NCBI RefSeq assembly: GCF_015841355.1 | Contig: NZ_CP064908.1 | Coordinates: 1,240,001-1,304,000, forward strand | Length of the DNA: 64,000 nt | Direction of reading: 5' to 3' | Origin: Synechococcus sp. CBW1107 | GTDB lineage: Bacteria > Cyanobacteriota > Cyanobacteriia > PCC-6307 > Cyanobiaceae | Shown: positions 30,628-39,026 of the stretch, piece by piece | How the letters are laid out: the number at the start of each line of letters is the position of its first letter | How positions within the stretch are numbered: the stretch's first letter is position 1 | Position numbers and translations under genes: made by a program | Notes under the pieces: generated by a model | Database searches by the model: none | What the model was told of the DNA's origin: nothing | Seen by the model: only the letters and a program-made list of their open reading frames with translations

Positions 30628-31536
30628 TCAGAGTTCCCCGCCCTGTCCCTCTCGCACCCGCGCCAGCGTGACCTCCAGCTGCCGGCGCCATTCGCCCGCA
30701 GAGAAGGCATGCCAGCGGCCATGGCCGGGGAACAGCCAGCGCACGTCCAGATCCAGCAACCGCTCCACTGAGCGCAGCTGCTCGTCCCAGTTCCACCAGC
30801 AGACCCGCCGGGAGGCCACCACCCCCGGCGGGTCCACCCCCCACCAGAGATGGTCGCCGCTGAACAGCACCTGATCGGCAAACAGCACCGCCACGCAGCC
30901 GGCCGTGTGTCCCGGCACCGGAATCACCAGCAGATCGTCATCGAGCCGCTGGCGTTCCGTGCCCTCGAAGCGGTGCTCCGCCTGCGGCGCCGCCGATGCA
31001 TCGGCGCTGTGGATCCAGCGCGCGGCGCCGAACCGCTGGGCCCAGGCCTGGTGGTCGGCCACGTCGTCGCGGTGACTCAGCAGGATCCGGTTCACGCCGC
31101 CCAGGGCCTCGATCCGGCGGGCCAGGGCCGCACTCCAGCGCGGGGAATCGATCAGCACGTTGTCGGGGCGGCCATCGGCTCGCCGTCGCGTGATCAGCCA
31201 GCTGCTGGCCCCGAAGCTCTTGCGCGACGCCCAGCCGCAGTAATGCACCTCCCCCTGCGGCAGGCTCGCCACCAAAGACGGGAAGCCATCGGCTGGAGTG
31301 TGCGCCAGCAGCTCCCGGCTGGTGCCGATCGCGGCCACCGGACAGGCCTGCAGCGCCAGCAGGGCCGCGCGGGTCTCCTCCTCCCCGTCCGGCTGCGCCC
31401 AGACGTGCGAGCTGCTGCCGGTTGGAGCGAAGTGGGCCGGATCGAACTGCCAACAGGTGCCGCAGTCGATGCAGCTGCGATCCACATAGAAGGGACCATC
31501 CACATTGACGGCCAGACGCTCAGCTGCTCGGGCCAT
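30628..31536 (-). CDS. Ferredoxin-MBL fold hydrolase fusion
   Basis: From ATG 31536 (MARAAERLAVNVDG) the protein has 302 residues. An N-terminal ferredoxin-like part has CIDCGTC (plus a distant ACPVAAIG), enough Cys for one [4Fe-4S] or [3Fe-4S] cluster. The rest is a metallo-beta-lactamase fold: ILLSHRDDVADH (the HxxxDH variant of HxHxDH), PVPGHTAGCVAVLF, VLFSGDHLWWG and LFPGHGRW. Such fusions occur in cyanobacteria and plants; the substrate is unknown. Its start lies 31 bases after the stop of the PNPOx-like gene on the same strand, so the two probably form an operon. Confidence 0.82.
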   Translation of the reverse strand: MARAAERLAVNVDGPFYVDRSCIDCGTCWQFDPAHFAPTGSSSHVWAQPDGEEETRAALLALQACPVAAIGTSRELLAHTPADGFPSLVASLPQGEVHYCGWASRKSFGASSWLITRRRADGRPDNVLIDSPRWSAALARRIEALGGVNRILLSHRDDVADHQAWAQRFGAARWIHSADASAAPQAEHRFEGTERQRLDDDLLVIPVPGHTAGCVAVLFADQVLFSGDHLWWGVDPPGVVASRRVCWWNWDEQLRSVERLLDLDVRWLFPGHGRWHAFSAGEWRRQLEVTLARVREGQGGEL

Positions 31537-31567
31537 GACCGTGAGCCAACAACATCCCCAGCCTGAA

Positions 31568-32116
31568 TCACTCCTGCCTGCCGATGGCGGTGGGTAGGCC
31601 GTCGAGGCTGCGGGCATTCCTGCTCGACCAGTACCGCCGCAGACCGTCCTCGCCCTGTTTCCGGGCCCAGCGGCTCAGATCCTGGCGCTTTTCGAGGAAG
31701 GCGTAGCGCGGCACCGCCATGCCGCAGGAGGTCTGCACCAGCTCGATCGCCACGTCAAACAGCTGCCGCGCCCCCGGCAGCGGCGGGAACAACGCCGCCA
31801 GCTCCTCCCATGCCGCGTCGCCCCGCTGCACCTCCCGGGCGCTGCCGTACACCCGCAGGATCTGCGGCTTGCCTTCAAAGGCGCAGAACATCAGCGTCAG
31901 GCGCGGCTGGCGCTGCACGTGGGCGGCGGTCTCGTTGCCGCTGCCGGTGAGGTTCAGCCACACGAGCCGCTGCGACCCCAGAACCCGCAGCGCATCCATC
32001 CCCTTCGGCGACACGTTCACGTGTCCTTCGGCCAGGGCCGTACCCACGACGAACATCTTCTGAGCCTCGATGAAGGCGATGTGCTCCTCGTTCAGAGCGG
32101 CAAAGCGCTGACCCAT
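31568..32116 (-). CDS. Pyridoxamine 5'-phosphate oxidase family (FMN-binding split barrel) protein
   Basis: A 182-residue split-barrel protein. HIAFIEAQKMFVVGTA, HVNVSPKGMDALRVL, RLVWLNLTGSGNETAAHV and RLTLMFCAFEG are the conserved strands of the PNPOx-like family (the NVSPKG and GSGNETAAH motifs). It lacks the C-terminal PLP-site residues of true PdxH, so it is more likely a flavin-, F420- or heme-binding reductase-like protein than a B6 enzyme. It is upstream of the ferredoxin-MBL gene and divergent from the SWIM gene, 104 bases away. Confidence 0.82.
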   Translation of the reverse strand: MGQRFAALNEEHIAFIEAQKMFVVGTALAEGHVNVSPKGMDALRVLGSQRLVWLNLTGSGNETAAHVQRQPRLTLMFCAFEGKPQILRVYGSAREVQRGDAAWEELAALFPPLPGARQLFDVAIELVQTSCGMAVPRYAFLEKRQDLSRWARKQGEDGLRRYWSSRNARSLDGLPTAIGRQE

Positions 32117-32220
32117 GCCGGCAGGGTGTTCAGAATGACGATCCTGCCGTCTCCAGCGACGCCATGCGCCCGAACACGGGGCTGGCGGGTGGCCAGACCC
32201 TTCCCCATCACGATCCGCCC

Positions 32221-33099
32221 ATGACCTCCACCTCTTCGGCGATCACCACCCAGCTGGGCCAGCAGGGCCTGGGACACCAGCCCTGGTGGGTGGAGCAGTG
32301 GATGGAGCTGATCAACTCCTACCGCTACAAGAAACGGCTCGAGCGCGCCTGGTCCTATGTGCGCGAGGGCAACGTGCTCTCGATCCGCTTCGAGGGGCGG
32401 CGGGTGCATGCCCGCGTGCAGGGCACGGAGGAGGAGCCCTACAAGGTGAAGCTCTGGCTGGATGTGCTCAGTGACGACGACTGGGGCTACGTACTCGAGG
32501 CCCTCGGCCAGAAGGCCCGCTGGTCGGCCCAGCTGCTGGCCGGGGTGATGCCCCAGGACATCGAGCGCGCTTTCGCCGCCAGCGGCCGCCGCCTGTTCCC
32601 CTTCAAGCTTCAGGAGGTGCGCAGCGAGTGCAGCTGCCCCGACAAGGCCAATCCCTGCAAGCACGTCAGCGCCGTCTACTACCTGATGGGCGATCGCTTC
32701 AGCGAAGACCCCTTCGTGCTCTTCCAGCTGCGGGGCCGCTCCAGGACCCAGTTGCTCGCCGACCTGGCCAAGCGCCGACGGAAACAGCTGGCCGCAGCCG
32801 GAGGCGGCAAGCGCCGGGCCGCCGTTCATGTGCCTCACCCCGTCCATCCAGCCGTGAGCGACCCGAGCCGCTGGTGGTCGTACGCCTCAGCTCTGGATCC
32901 GGATCTGGTGGTGATCACTCCGGCCATGGAGGGGGAGAGCGGGCTCGATGAAGCCGGTGAGCTGCCCCTGGCCCACGAACCCCTCTTCCCCGAGGCCAAC
33001 CGTCTCTTCCTGGGCCTGCTGAAGGCCCAGGCCAGCCGGGTGAGTCAGCAGGCCCTGGCCCAGGCCATGGGTGGCAGCAATGGCGATGCCGCTGCCTGA
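32221..33099 (+). CDS. SWIM zinc-finger protein
   Basis: 292 residues from ATG 32221 (MTSTSSAITTQLG). The SWIM motif is ECSCPDKANPCKHVSAVYY: C-x-C, then C-x-H chelating one zinc. The N-terminal part has WVEQWMELINSYRYKKRLERAWSYVREGNV, typical of the SWIM proteins that accompany SNF2 helicases, where they are thought to bind DNA or protein. No SNF2 gene is visible within several kilobases here. The C-terminal part is basic (KRRRKQL) then acidic. The end overlaps the start of the MEKHLA gene by up to 29 bases. Confidence 0.85.
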   Translation: MTSTSSAITTQLGQQGLGHQPWWVEQWMELINSYRYKKRLERAWSYVREGNVLSIRFEGRRVHARVQGTEEEPYKVKLWLDVLSDDDWGYVLEALGQKARWSAQLLAGVMPQDIERAFAASGRRLFPFKLQEVRSECSCPDKANPCKHVSAVYYLMGDRFSEDPFVLFQLRGRSRTQLLADLAKRRRKQLAAAGGGKRRAAVHVPHPVHPAVSDPSRWWSYASALDPDLVVITPAMEGESGLDEAGELPLAHEPLFPEANRLFLGLLKAQASRVSQQALAQAMGGSNGDAAA

Positions 33100-33667
33100 G
33101 CCGGAGGCCGGCTCACTCCCCGCCGAGGCTCCCTGGCTCACGCCGGCCGCCATCGAGCGGGCCACCTGGCTGCTGGCCTCCCACCAGCAGGCCTTCGGCC
33201 GGCCCCTGATCGCCTCCGCCACAGCAGCGACCCCCACACCGGCTTCTGCTGAAGCCCGCCAGCGGGCCCAGGAGCTGTTCGCGGCAGCCGCCGTGGTGCT
33301 CGCCCACGACGGCAGCGCCGACCGGCCTGATCACGACCCCCGCCTGATCTACGCCAACCGCTCGGCCCTGACGCTCTGGCGCCGCCCCTGGGCGGAGATG
33401 GTGGGCCTGCCCTCCCGTCTCACGGCCGAGCCCGCCGAGCGGCCAGGCCGGGCCCGACTGCTGGCCAGCGCCCGGGCCCGGGAGGCGATCAGCGGCTACA
33501 CCGGCATCCGCATCGACAGCCACGGCCGCCGCTTCGTGATCCAGGGAGCCCGCCTCTGGACCCTGCGCGACAGCGACGGCCGCGACCGCGGCCAGGCCGC
33601 CGCCTTCTCCAGCTGGTGGTGGCTGCCGTCATCGCCCCTGGCGGTTCTCCCTCCAGCTCTGGTGTAG
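33071..33667 (+). CDS. MEKHLA (PAS-like) domain protein
   Basis: A 198-residue protein, with ATGs at 33071, 33080 and 33086 as alternatives. IYANRSALTLWRRPWAEMVGLPSRLTAEP followed by GYTGIRIDSHGRRFVIQGARLWTL and a final GQAAAFSSWWWL are the conserved features of stand-alone bacterial MEKHLA proteins. The domain is PAS-related and may sense a small ligand or redox state. Its overlap with the SWIM gene suggests translational coupling. The last 15 residues (PSSPLAVLPPALV) are unconserved. Confidence 0.8.
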   Translation: MAAMAMPLPEPEAGSLPAEAPWLTPAAIERATWLLASHQQAFGRPLIASATAATPTPASAEARQRAQELFAAAAVVLAHDGSADRPDHDPRLIYANRSALTLWRRPWAEMVGLPSRLTAEPAERPGRARLLASARAREAISGYTGIRIDSHGRRFVIQGARLWTLRDSDGRDRGQAAAFSSWWWLPSSPLAVLPPALV

Positions 33668-33780
33668 AGACCGGCTCAGGCGGGTAGACCGAACCGGGAT
33701 GGACGGTTTACGCCCTCCTCGATCTCATTGAGTTCGGCCAGATTCACTGCACGGGTGATCCGGAACCACCCGGATTCTCA

Positions 33781-34206
33781 TTGATGAAGGACACCACCAT
33801 GCTGACCCTGCGCCATTCCCCCTTCGATCTGCTCGAGCGTCTGGAGCAACAGGTCAATCAGGCCGAGCGTGTACCAGCCGCTGAAGTACATGAAACTGAT
33901 CAGGCCTATGTCGTCGTACTGGAACTGCCCGGCGTTGACAAGAACTCGATCGAAGTGAAGGCCACCGACCGCTCCCTGCTGATCAGCGCGGAGCGTCGCT
34001 CCCAGACCACCAGCGACAACAACGAGGCCAAGGACGCCGGCCCCATCCACAGCGAATTCCGCTATGGCACCTGGAGCCGCAGCTTCCGTTTTCCCGCCGG
34101 CCTGCAGCGGGAGGCCATCGAAGCCCGGTACCGCGATGGCCTGCTCACCGTCACGGCCCCCAAGGCCCAGACCCACAGCACCGTTGTCGTCAAAGTGGAG
34201 GACTGA
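33781..34206 (+). CDS. hspA: Small heat-shock protein, Hsp20 family
   Basis: A 141-residue alpha-crystallin-domain chaperone. VPAAEVHETDQAYVVVLELPGVDKNSIEV starts the domain at about residue 35. EFRYGTWSRSFRFPAGLQREAIEARYRDGLLTVTAPK is the hallmark A-x-x-x-n-G-v-L region. The C-terminal tail ends KVED and lacks an obvious I-x-I motif, which usually stabilises oligomers. It has its own Rho-independent terminator 56 bases downstream. I saw no CIRCE element upstream. Confidence 0.93.
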   Translation: MMKDTTMLTLRHSPFDLLERLEQQVNQAERVPAAEVHETDQAYVVVLELPGVDKNSIEVKATDRSLLISAERRSQTTSDNNEAKDAGPIHSEFRYGTWSRSFRFPAGLQREAIEARYRDGLLTVTAPKAQTHSTVVVKVED

Positions 34207-34262
34207 ACACACTGGAGAACTGAGCAAACGCCCGAGGCGTTGAACGAGACAAGAGGGTTCCT

Positions 34263-34290
34263 GCCCCGGCCTCAGTGCCGGGGCTTTTTT
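34263..34290 (+). terminator. Rho-independent terminator after hspA
   Basis: An 8-bp GC stem, GCCCCGGC / GCCGGGGC, with a six-base loop is followed by six T residues. Confidence 0.9.
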
Positions 34291-34624
34291 CATGTCTCAC
34301 TCCGTGTCGCCTTGGGCGAAACGTCTGTAAAGGGCCTCAAGGAGCTGGTTGCTGCTGTACGGCAGCGCCAACCAAGGACGTCGGGGAGTGGTCCAGGGAG
34401 CTGAGAGGAGCCATCGTCGGAACACACCGTGGGGTGAACATACGATCGCTTTGATGGCAAGAGTCAGCAGACCCTCATGCATCAGAAGGACTGCACTGAG
34501 TGATCAAGTGCCGTCAGAGGCGGCACTTCTGCATACCCCCCTCTTCGCCGTCCCCAGCATGCCGGGGGTCCTGTGCCAATCAGGATGCGCGGCGCTCAAT
34601 CCGGTTGTTGCGGCACAGTCAGCC
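34291..34624. other. Intergenic interval, one hairpin, no gene
   Basis: No frame here looks coding. A stem-loop at 34506-34528 (AAGTGCCG / CGGCACTT, seven-base loop) lies about 100 bases beyond the O-methyltransferase stop on the minus strand and may end that transcript, although it lacks a T-run. Confidence 0.45.
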
Positions 34625-35650
34625 TCACAGTCGAGCGACGGCGCCATTCGGAGGTTGGTCTGCCTGGATGGGACTGGCCTCAACAATGGAGACCCCGGCG
34701 CCCGTGTCGATCGCTCGGGTCATCGCCAAGCCACATTGGCTGAAGAGTTGTGAATAGTCGGGCAGCGTCCGCTGACGCCCGCCGATCGCCAGCATGGCGA
34801 TGTCCAGAGTCCTGGGCCAGTTCGGCCCAGGATCGTCCGGCAGAATGGCCTCGATGAGAAGGACTTTCGAGTGTTCGTGAGCAGCGCGACGCACCGACGT
34901 CAAAATCGTCTTTGAAGCCGTGTCATCCCAGTCGTGAATGACTTCCATCAGCAGGTAGGCATCGCCGGCTGGCAACACGTCGTTGAAGAAGTCGCCTGGT
35001 TGCAGCCTCAGGCGATCGGATGCCATCCCCGCCGCTTGCTCAATGACGTGGGATTGGTCAAACAGGATGCCAGAGGCCTGTTGTGCCTCAGAGAGCACGG
35101 ACTGGAGCAGATGGCCTCGACCGCCACCGACATCGACGATTGTAGAGAAGATCGAAAAATCATACGCCGTGATTACACCCTGAATTTGCCCATGAGCTTT
35201 GCTGGTCATGGCTTCATCAAAGATGCGGCTGTCGTCAGGATGTGCAGCGAGGTAACCCCAGATTCCACCGGGCAACACCTTGTCCGCGCATGGCTGGCCG
35301 CTTCGAATGGAATATTCCAGCTGACCGACAGAAGCCCAGAAGGCAGGCAATCCGAACATCCGCACGAGCGAACGCATGGATTGGGGATGATCGCTACGGA
35401 GCATGAGCGACTCGGGAGTATGCACGACACATCCCCCTCGGAACTCGAATACACCATTGGCGGAGAGAATCCGAAGCGCTCGATCAAGGGCCGCTGGATC
35501 TGAGCCGGTCGCCTGGGCGAGGGCAGAAACGGGCTGGGGCGTGTTGTCCAGGGCGTCTGCGACACCAAGGTTGGCGACGGCATGGAGACAACGCGGTAAA
35601 TAATGACCGGCAGCCAACTGGAGCAAGGTTTCAACTGGATTGTCCGCCAT
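34625..35650 (-). CDS. SAM-dependent O-methyltransferase (family 2, hydroxyneurosporene-type)
   Basis: A 341-residue protein with the two-part layout of plant-type and CrtF-like O-methyltransferases. The N-terminal winged-helix dimerisation domain has VANLGVADALDNTPQPVSALAQATGSDPAALDRALRIL. The catalytic domain has VDVGGGRGHLLQSVL as motif I, MEVIHDWDDTASKTIL with the catalytic-base His, and KVLLIEAILPDDPG. The natural substrate may be a phenolic, polyketide or carotenoid hydroxyl. It stands alone on the minus strand, 292 bases from the sulfatase gene stop, with no other secondary-metabolism gene beside it. Confidence 0.85.
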   Translation of the reverse strand: MADNPVETLLQLAAGHYLPRCLHAVANLGVADALDNTPQPVSALAQATGSDPAALDRALRILSANGVFEFRGGCVVHTPESLMLRSDHPQSMRSLVRMFGLPAFWASVGQLEYSIRSGQPCADKVLPGGIWGYLAAHPDDSRIFDEAMTSKAHGQIQGVITAYDFSIFSTIVDVGGGRGHLLQSVLSEAQQASGILFDQSHVIEQAAGMASDRLRLQPGDFFNDVLPAGDAYLLMEVIHDWDDTASKTILTSVRRAAHEHSKVLLIEAILPDDPGPNWPRTLDIAMLAIGGRQRTLPDYSQLFSQCGLAMTRAIDTGAGVSIVEASPIQADQPPNGAVARL

Positions 35651-35911
35651 GATCAGAATTCCCTCAAATCGCTGTGTGCTTCATCCGCCGTCAACACCCA
35701 CTCCAGCTGGGTCCGGAACGCCGAAACGTTCTCAAACCATGGGATTCATGCGTCCGATGAGTGACTGCCAGGGCAACCTCAGCCCTGGCCCTGAATCCAG
35801 GAGGGCGATGATCCTGCAGTCAAGGCTGATCGTTCAAGGTCTCGCCGGCCCTTACCTGCCAATCCATCAGACTGGCAGGTGAGGGCTTCGCCACTGATTT
35901 GGTCGTCAGCC

Positions 35912-35931
35912 TGACGGCGGGCCCGCCGTCA
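35912..35931. repeat. 20-base perfect palindrome next to the sulfatase stop
   Basis: TGACGGCGGG and its exact complement CCCGCCGTCA meet without a loop. It is 12 bases downstream of the sulfatase stop on the minus strand. It could form a 3' stem in RNA or be a protein-binding palindrome. No T-run follows. Confidence 0.5.
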
Positions 35932-35942
35932 TCAGCTCTGGA

Positions 35943-37511
35943 TCAGTTTCCGGTTGGCATTGGTATTTTGATGCCCTCGTTCGCGAGCATTCCCCGCACA
36001 TGCTGGAAGCGTTCGTACTGGGTGAGCGTAATCGGGCCGGAATACCCCTCGCCTTGCATCTTGCGTGGAGGGTATTGAACATAGGTTTTCATCAGGTCTT
36101 TGATGGTTTCGCCAATGGTGACCATCACCCAGGTGCGTTCCGTATAATTATTCATAAAAATATCATAGCGTTCCTGCGGATCTTGCCACAGGTCAAACAA
36201 TTGAGGAACGATCGCGACATAACTCTCTGCCCCCTTCCAGCCCAGGTTGGAGTCTACGGCAAGACCTCCGGTGGTTCCGCCATCGTCGCCCCGCAGGTTA
36301 AACACAGCCTTGTAGTTGTTGACCCGCACTGCGCCTGGGGTCAGCTCATTCTCGGTGAAGTAGAACCAGGATTTTCGCTCACACTTGCCGGCGCCGAACA
36401 GCACCGGAGACATGTCATAGCTGTCAAAGATGATCGGTTGCCCCTCGCGATCATTGCTGGGCAGTGGAACTCCGGCTAGGGCAGCAAACGTTGCCATCAG
36501 ATCAAGACCGCCCAGGATATCGTGGTTCTTCACGCCTGCCGCGATCTTTCCTGGCCACCAGGCAATGGCGGGGACGCGGTTGCCTCCCTCGCGGACAGTT
36601 CCCTTGGTGCCCCGGAATGGCGTATAGCCGGCGTCAGGATAAACGTCCTGCCAGGCTCCATTATCGGTCGTCCAGAAGACAAGCGTCTCCTCTTCCAGGC
36701 CCAGGGCCCGCACTTTGTCCATGATGGCCCCGATGCGGGCATCCAGCTCGACAATCGAATCCGCGTACTTGCTCTTGGAAGGAGATTGGTGAATGTAGTC
36801 AGGGTGCGGAAGGTTGGGCTGGTGCACCTTCATGAAGTTGACGCTGAGAAAGAAGGGCTGATCGTCCTTGGCGGCCACTTCGAGGAACTCAATCGCTGCT
36901 TTCTCGACATAGCCATCGAAAAAGGGAATTCCGACCACGCCTTGTTCCGGAGTGTCGACGTACTGGCCGTTGATCTTGAAGTCTTCCTTGGCCTCCTCTC
37001 CTGCCTTGCCAGAAAGCGAACCTTTGGTCACTTTCTGGAACATGGCCCTGAGCTCTGGATCCATATCGGGGAACCAGGTGGGATCAGCATAGGTATAGGC
37101 ATTGAGGTGGTAAAGGCCAACATACTTCATCTCGTCATAGCCTTGTGCATTGGGTAGTGCATAATCGTCCTCGCCCAGGTGCCATTTACCCGTAAAAAAG
37201 GTGCGGTAGTCAGCCTGTTTCAACACGGAGGCCAGAGTCCACTCTGCGGCTGGCAAGCCGCCTCCCTGCCCCTGAAACGCCACGGTGGTCATGCCGCTGC
37301 GGTTGGGAATGCGTCCTGTCAACATTGCCGCCCGTCCCGGGGTGCAACTCGGTTGGGCATAAAAGGAAAAGAAGGTCATGCCTTCCGCCGCCAATCGATC
37401 GAAGTTTGGGGTTGGCATTCCCCTCCCTTCACCGCCGCCGTAGGGGCCAAGATCGCCATAGCCTGTGTCGTCCGTCACAAGCAGAATAATGTTTGGCTTT
37501 TTATTCGGCAT
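35943..37511 (-). CDS. Type I sulfatase (arylsulfatase family)
   Basis: This 522-residue alkaline-phosphatase-superfamily sulfatase has metal ligands in NIILLVTDDTGYGDLG. The active site SCTPGRAAMLTGR contains C-T-P-G-R, where Cys would be oxidised to formylglycine. GKWHLGEDD is the second signature, and FWTTDNGAW carries the Asp/Asn metal ligands. No signal peptide is visible at the N-terminus (MPNKKPNIILL), so it is probably cytoplasmic unless processed otherwise. It hydrolyses sulfate esters of unknown identity. No formylglycine-generating enzyme or sulfatase maturase gene is in the window. A perfect palindrome lies just after its stop. Confidence 0.92.
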   Translation of the reverse strand: MPNKKPNIILLVTDDTGYGDLGPYGGGEGRGMPTPNFDRLAAEGMTFFSFYAQPSCTPGRAAMLTGRIPNRSGMTTVAFQGQGGGLPAAEWTLASVLKQADYRTFFTGKWHLGEDDYALPNAQGYDEMKYVGLYHLNAYTYADPTWFPDMDPELRAMFQKVTKGSLSGKAGEEAKEDFKINGQYVDTPEQGVVGIPFFDGYVEKAAIEFLEVAAKDDQPFFLSVNFMKVHQPNLPHPDYIHQSPSKSKYADSIVELDARIGAIMDKVRALGLEEETLVFWTTDNGAWQDVYPDAGYTPFRGTKGTVREGGNRVPAIAWWPGKIAAGVKNHDILGGLDLMATFAALAGVPLPSNDREGQPIIFDSYDMSPVLFGAGKCERKSWFYFTENELTPGAVRVNNYKAVFNLRGDDGGTTGGLAVDSNLGWKGAESYVAIVPQLFDLWQDPQERYDIFMNNYTERTWVMVTIGETIKDLMKTYVQYPPRKMQGEGYSGPITLTQYERFQHVRGMLANEGIKIPMPTGN

Positions 37512-38096
37512 GGGTTACCTTCTCCCTGAAGTGCTGATTGGCTAGCAGGTGTACTCTGCTGATCGGCAATGGCGAATCTCTACAACGCTCTCCTGTTGAG
37601 CCATGGCCTCCGGATCGTCTGAGAGGCAAGACTGTCCCTGGATTGCAGGGTAAACAGAAGATCTGCATTCTAAGGTCTTTTTGCCGGTTCTCTGCGCACG
37701 ATGGCATTTCTTGACTTTCGCTTGCCGGCAAGGATAATGAAACAAGGGTGCCGATAGCTACAAGGACCAAGGCGTCTATCTCCGTCTCGTATAGCAGCTA
37801 CCGAAAAGACGTGCATTTTTTCGATAGCATCTGTCTCATTTCCCCCAGCATTCGGATCAGTCCTCCGAGCCATCCAGTGATCGGCCGGGGAGCTGAGGAG
37901 ATCCTGCGCACCCACCAGCCAGGGGGGCTCCCGCCTCCCGCCGTCTCAAGCCCCCGTTGGCTCTGGATGGATCTGGACGAGATGGATGAGACAGGCGACT
38001 CCGTCGCTTCAACGGAGTCGGCCTCAAGAGAGCGAACCCCGCCCCGGCTGCCAGGCCAGGGCGGGGATTGCTCGTGATCCGCACCTCACGGCCGCG
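37512..38096. other. Intergenic interval between sulfatase and nrt operon
   Basis: 585 bases without a supported gene. The sulfatase promoter should lie at the low-coordinate end. At the other end are two stem-loops beyond the nrtD stop: 37997-38019 (GACTCCGT / ACGGAGTC) and 38037-38066. Confidence 0.5.
38037..38066 (-). terminator. Stem-loop downstream of nrtD
   Basis: An 8-bp GC stem, CCCCGCCC / GGGCGGGG, lies 31 bases beyond the nrtD stop. No T-run follows on the minus strand, so it may act as a 3' stabilising stem or need Rho-like help. Confidence 0.5.
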
Positions 38097-38939
38097 TCAC
38101 TCCGTGTCGTCGTGGGCGAAGCGGCTGTAAAGGAAATCCAGCGCCTGGTTGCGCATGTCGTAGTAGATCGGATCCTCCATGATCTCCTCGCGGTTGCGCG
38201 GCCGTGGGAAGTTGATGTCCATGATTTCGCCGATCCTGGCGGCGGGACCATTGGTCATCATCACCAGGCGATCAGCCAGGAACAGCGCTTCGTCGATGTC
38301 ATGGGTGATCATCAGCACGGTGCACTTCTGGGTGTTCCAGATTGTCAGCAGCTCCTCCTGCAGTTCCTCCTTGGTGATGGCATCGAGGGCCCCGAAGGGT
38401 TCATCGAGGATCAGCACCTCCGGCCGGATCGCCAGGGCCCGGGCGATCGCCACCCGCTGCTTCATGCCACCGGAGAGCTGCAGGATCTTTTTCTCGGCCG
38501 CTTCGGTGAGCCCCACCATGGCGAGGTGCTCGCGGGTGATCTCCTTCTTCTCACGGGCCGGCAGATCCGGCTTGACCGAATCAATCGCCAGGTACACATT
38601 CTCGTAGGCGGTGAACCAGGGCAGCAGCGCATAGCCCTGGAACACCACCATGCGGTCGGGGCCGGGCTTGGTGATCGGAGTGCCGTGCAGCACCACCTGA
38701 CCATCACTGGGGGTGGCGAAGCCCGAGACCATGTTCAGCAGGGTTGATTTACCGCAACCGGAGTGGCCGATCACGCACATGAACTCCCCCTCGTTCACCG
38801 CCAGGTCGATGCCGTCCAGCACCGTGTAGGGGCCAGTGGCGGTGGGGTACACCTTGCTGACGTTCTCGAAGCGCAGAAAGGCGTCGCTGAACGGGGACAC
38901 AAGCCCCGCCTGGACGGGTTGAAGCAACGTGGACATCAT
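38097..38939 (-). CDS. nrtD: Nitrate/nitrite ABC transporter ATPase
   Basis: A 280-residue ATPase of the nitrate/sulfonate/taurine class. Walker A GHSGCGKS, signature LSGGMKQR, Walker B LILDEPFGALD and the switch THDIDEA are all intact. It has the short N-terminal lead SVFSDAFLRFENVSKVYPTATGPYTVLDG usual for NrtD. It is the last gene of the nrtABCD set and pairs with NrtC to energise uptake through NrtB. A spacer of 87 bases separates it from nrtC upstream. Confidence 0.93.
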   Translation of the reverse strand: MMSTLLQPVQAGLVSPFSDAFLRFENVSKVYPTATGPYTVLDGIDLAVNEGEFMCVIGHSGCGKSTLLNMVSGFATPSDGQVVLHGTPITKPGPDRMVVFQGYALLPWFTAYENVYLAIDSVKPDLPAREKKEITREHLAMVGLTEAAEKKILQLSGGMKQRVAIARALAIRPEVLILDEPFGALDAITKEELQEELLTIWNTQKCTVLMITHDIDEALFLADRLVMMTNGPAARIGEIMDINFPRPRNREEIMEDPIYYDMRNQALDFLYSRFAHDDTE

Positions 38940-39026
38940 GGATCTCGCTGAAGAACTCGAAGGAAGACAGAAACCTGGAGCAGGACCAGACTCCGGATCG
39001 CGTGGAAGCCCGGGGCTGGCCTCCTC

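Noticed and set aside
33668-33780. CIRCE heat-shock operator upstream of hspA
   Set aside because: The TTAGCACTC-N9-GAGTGCTAA palindrome is absent.
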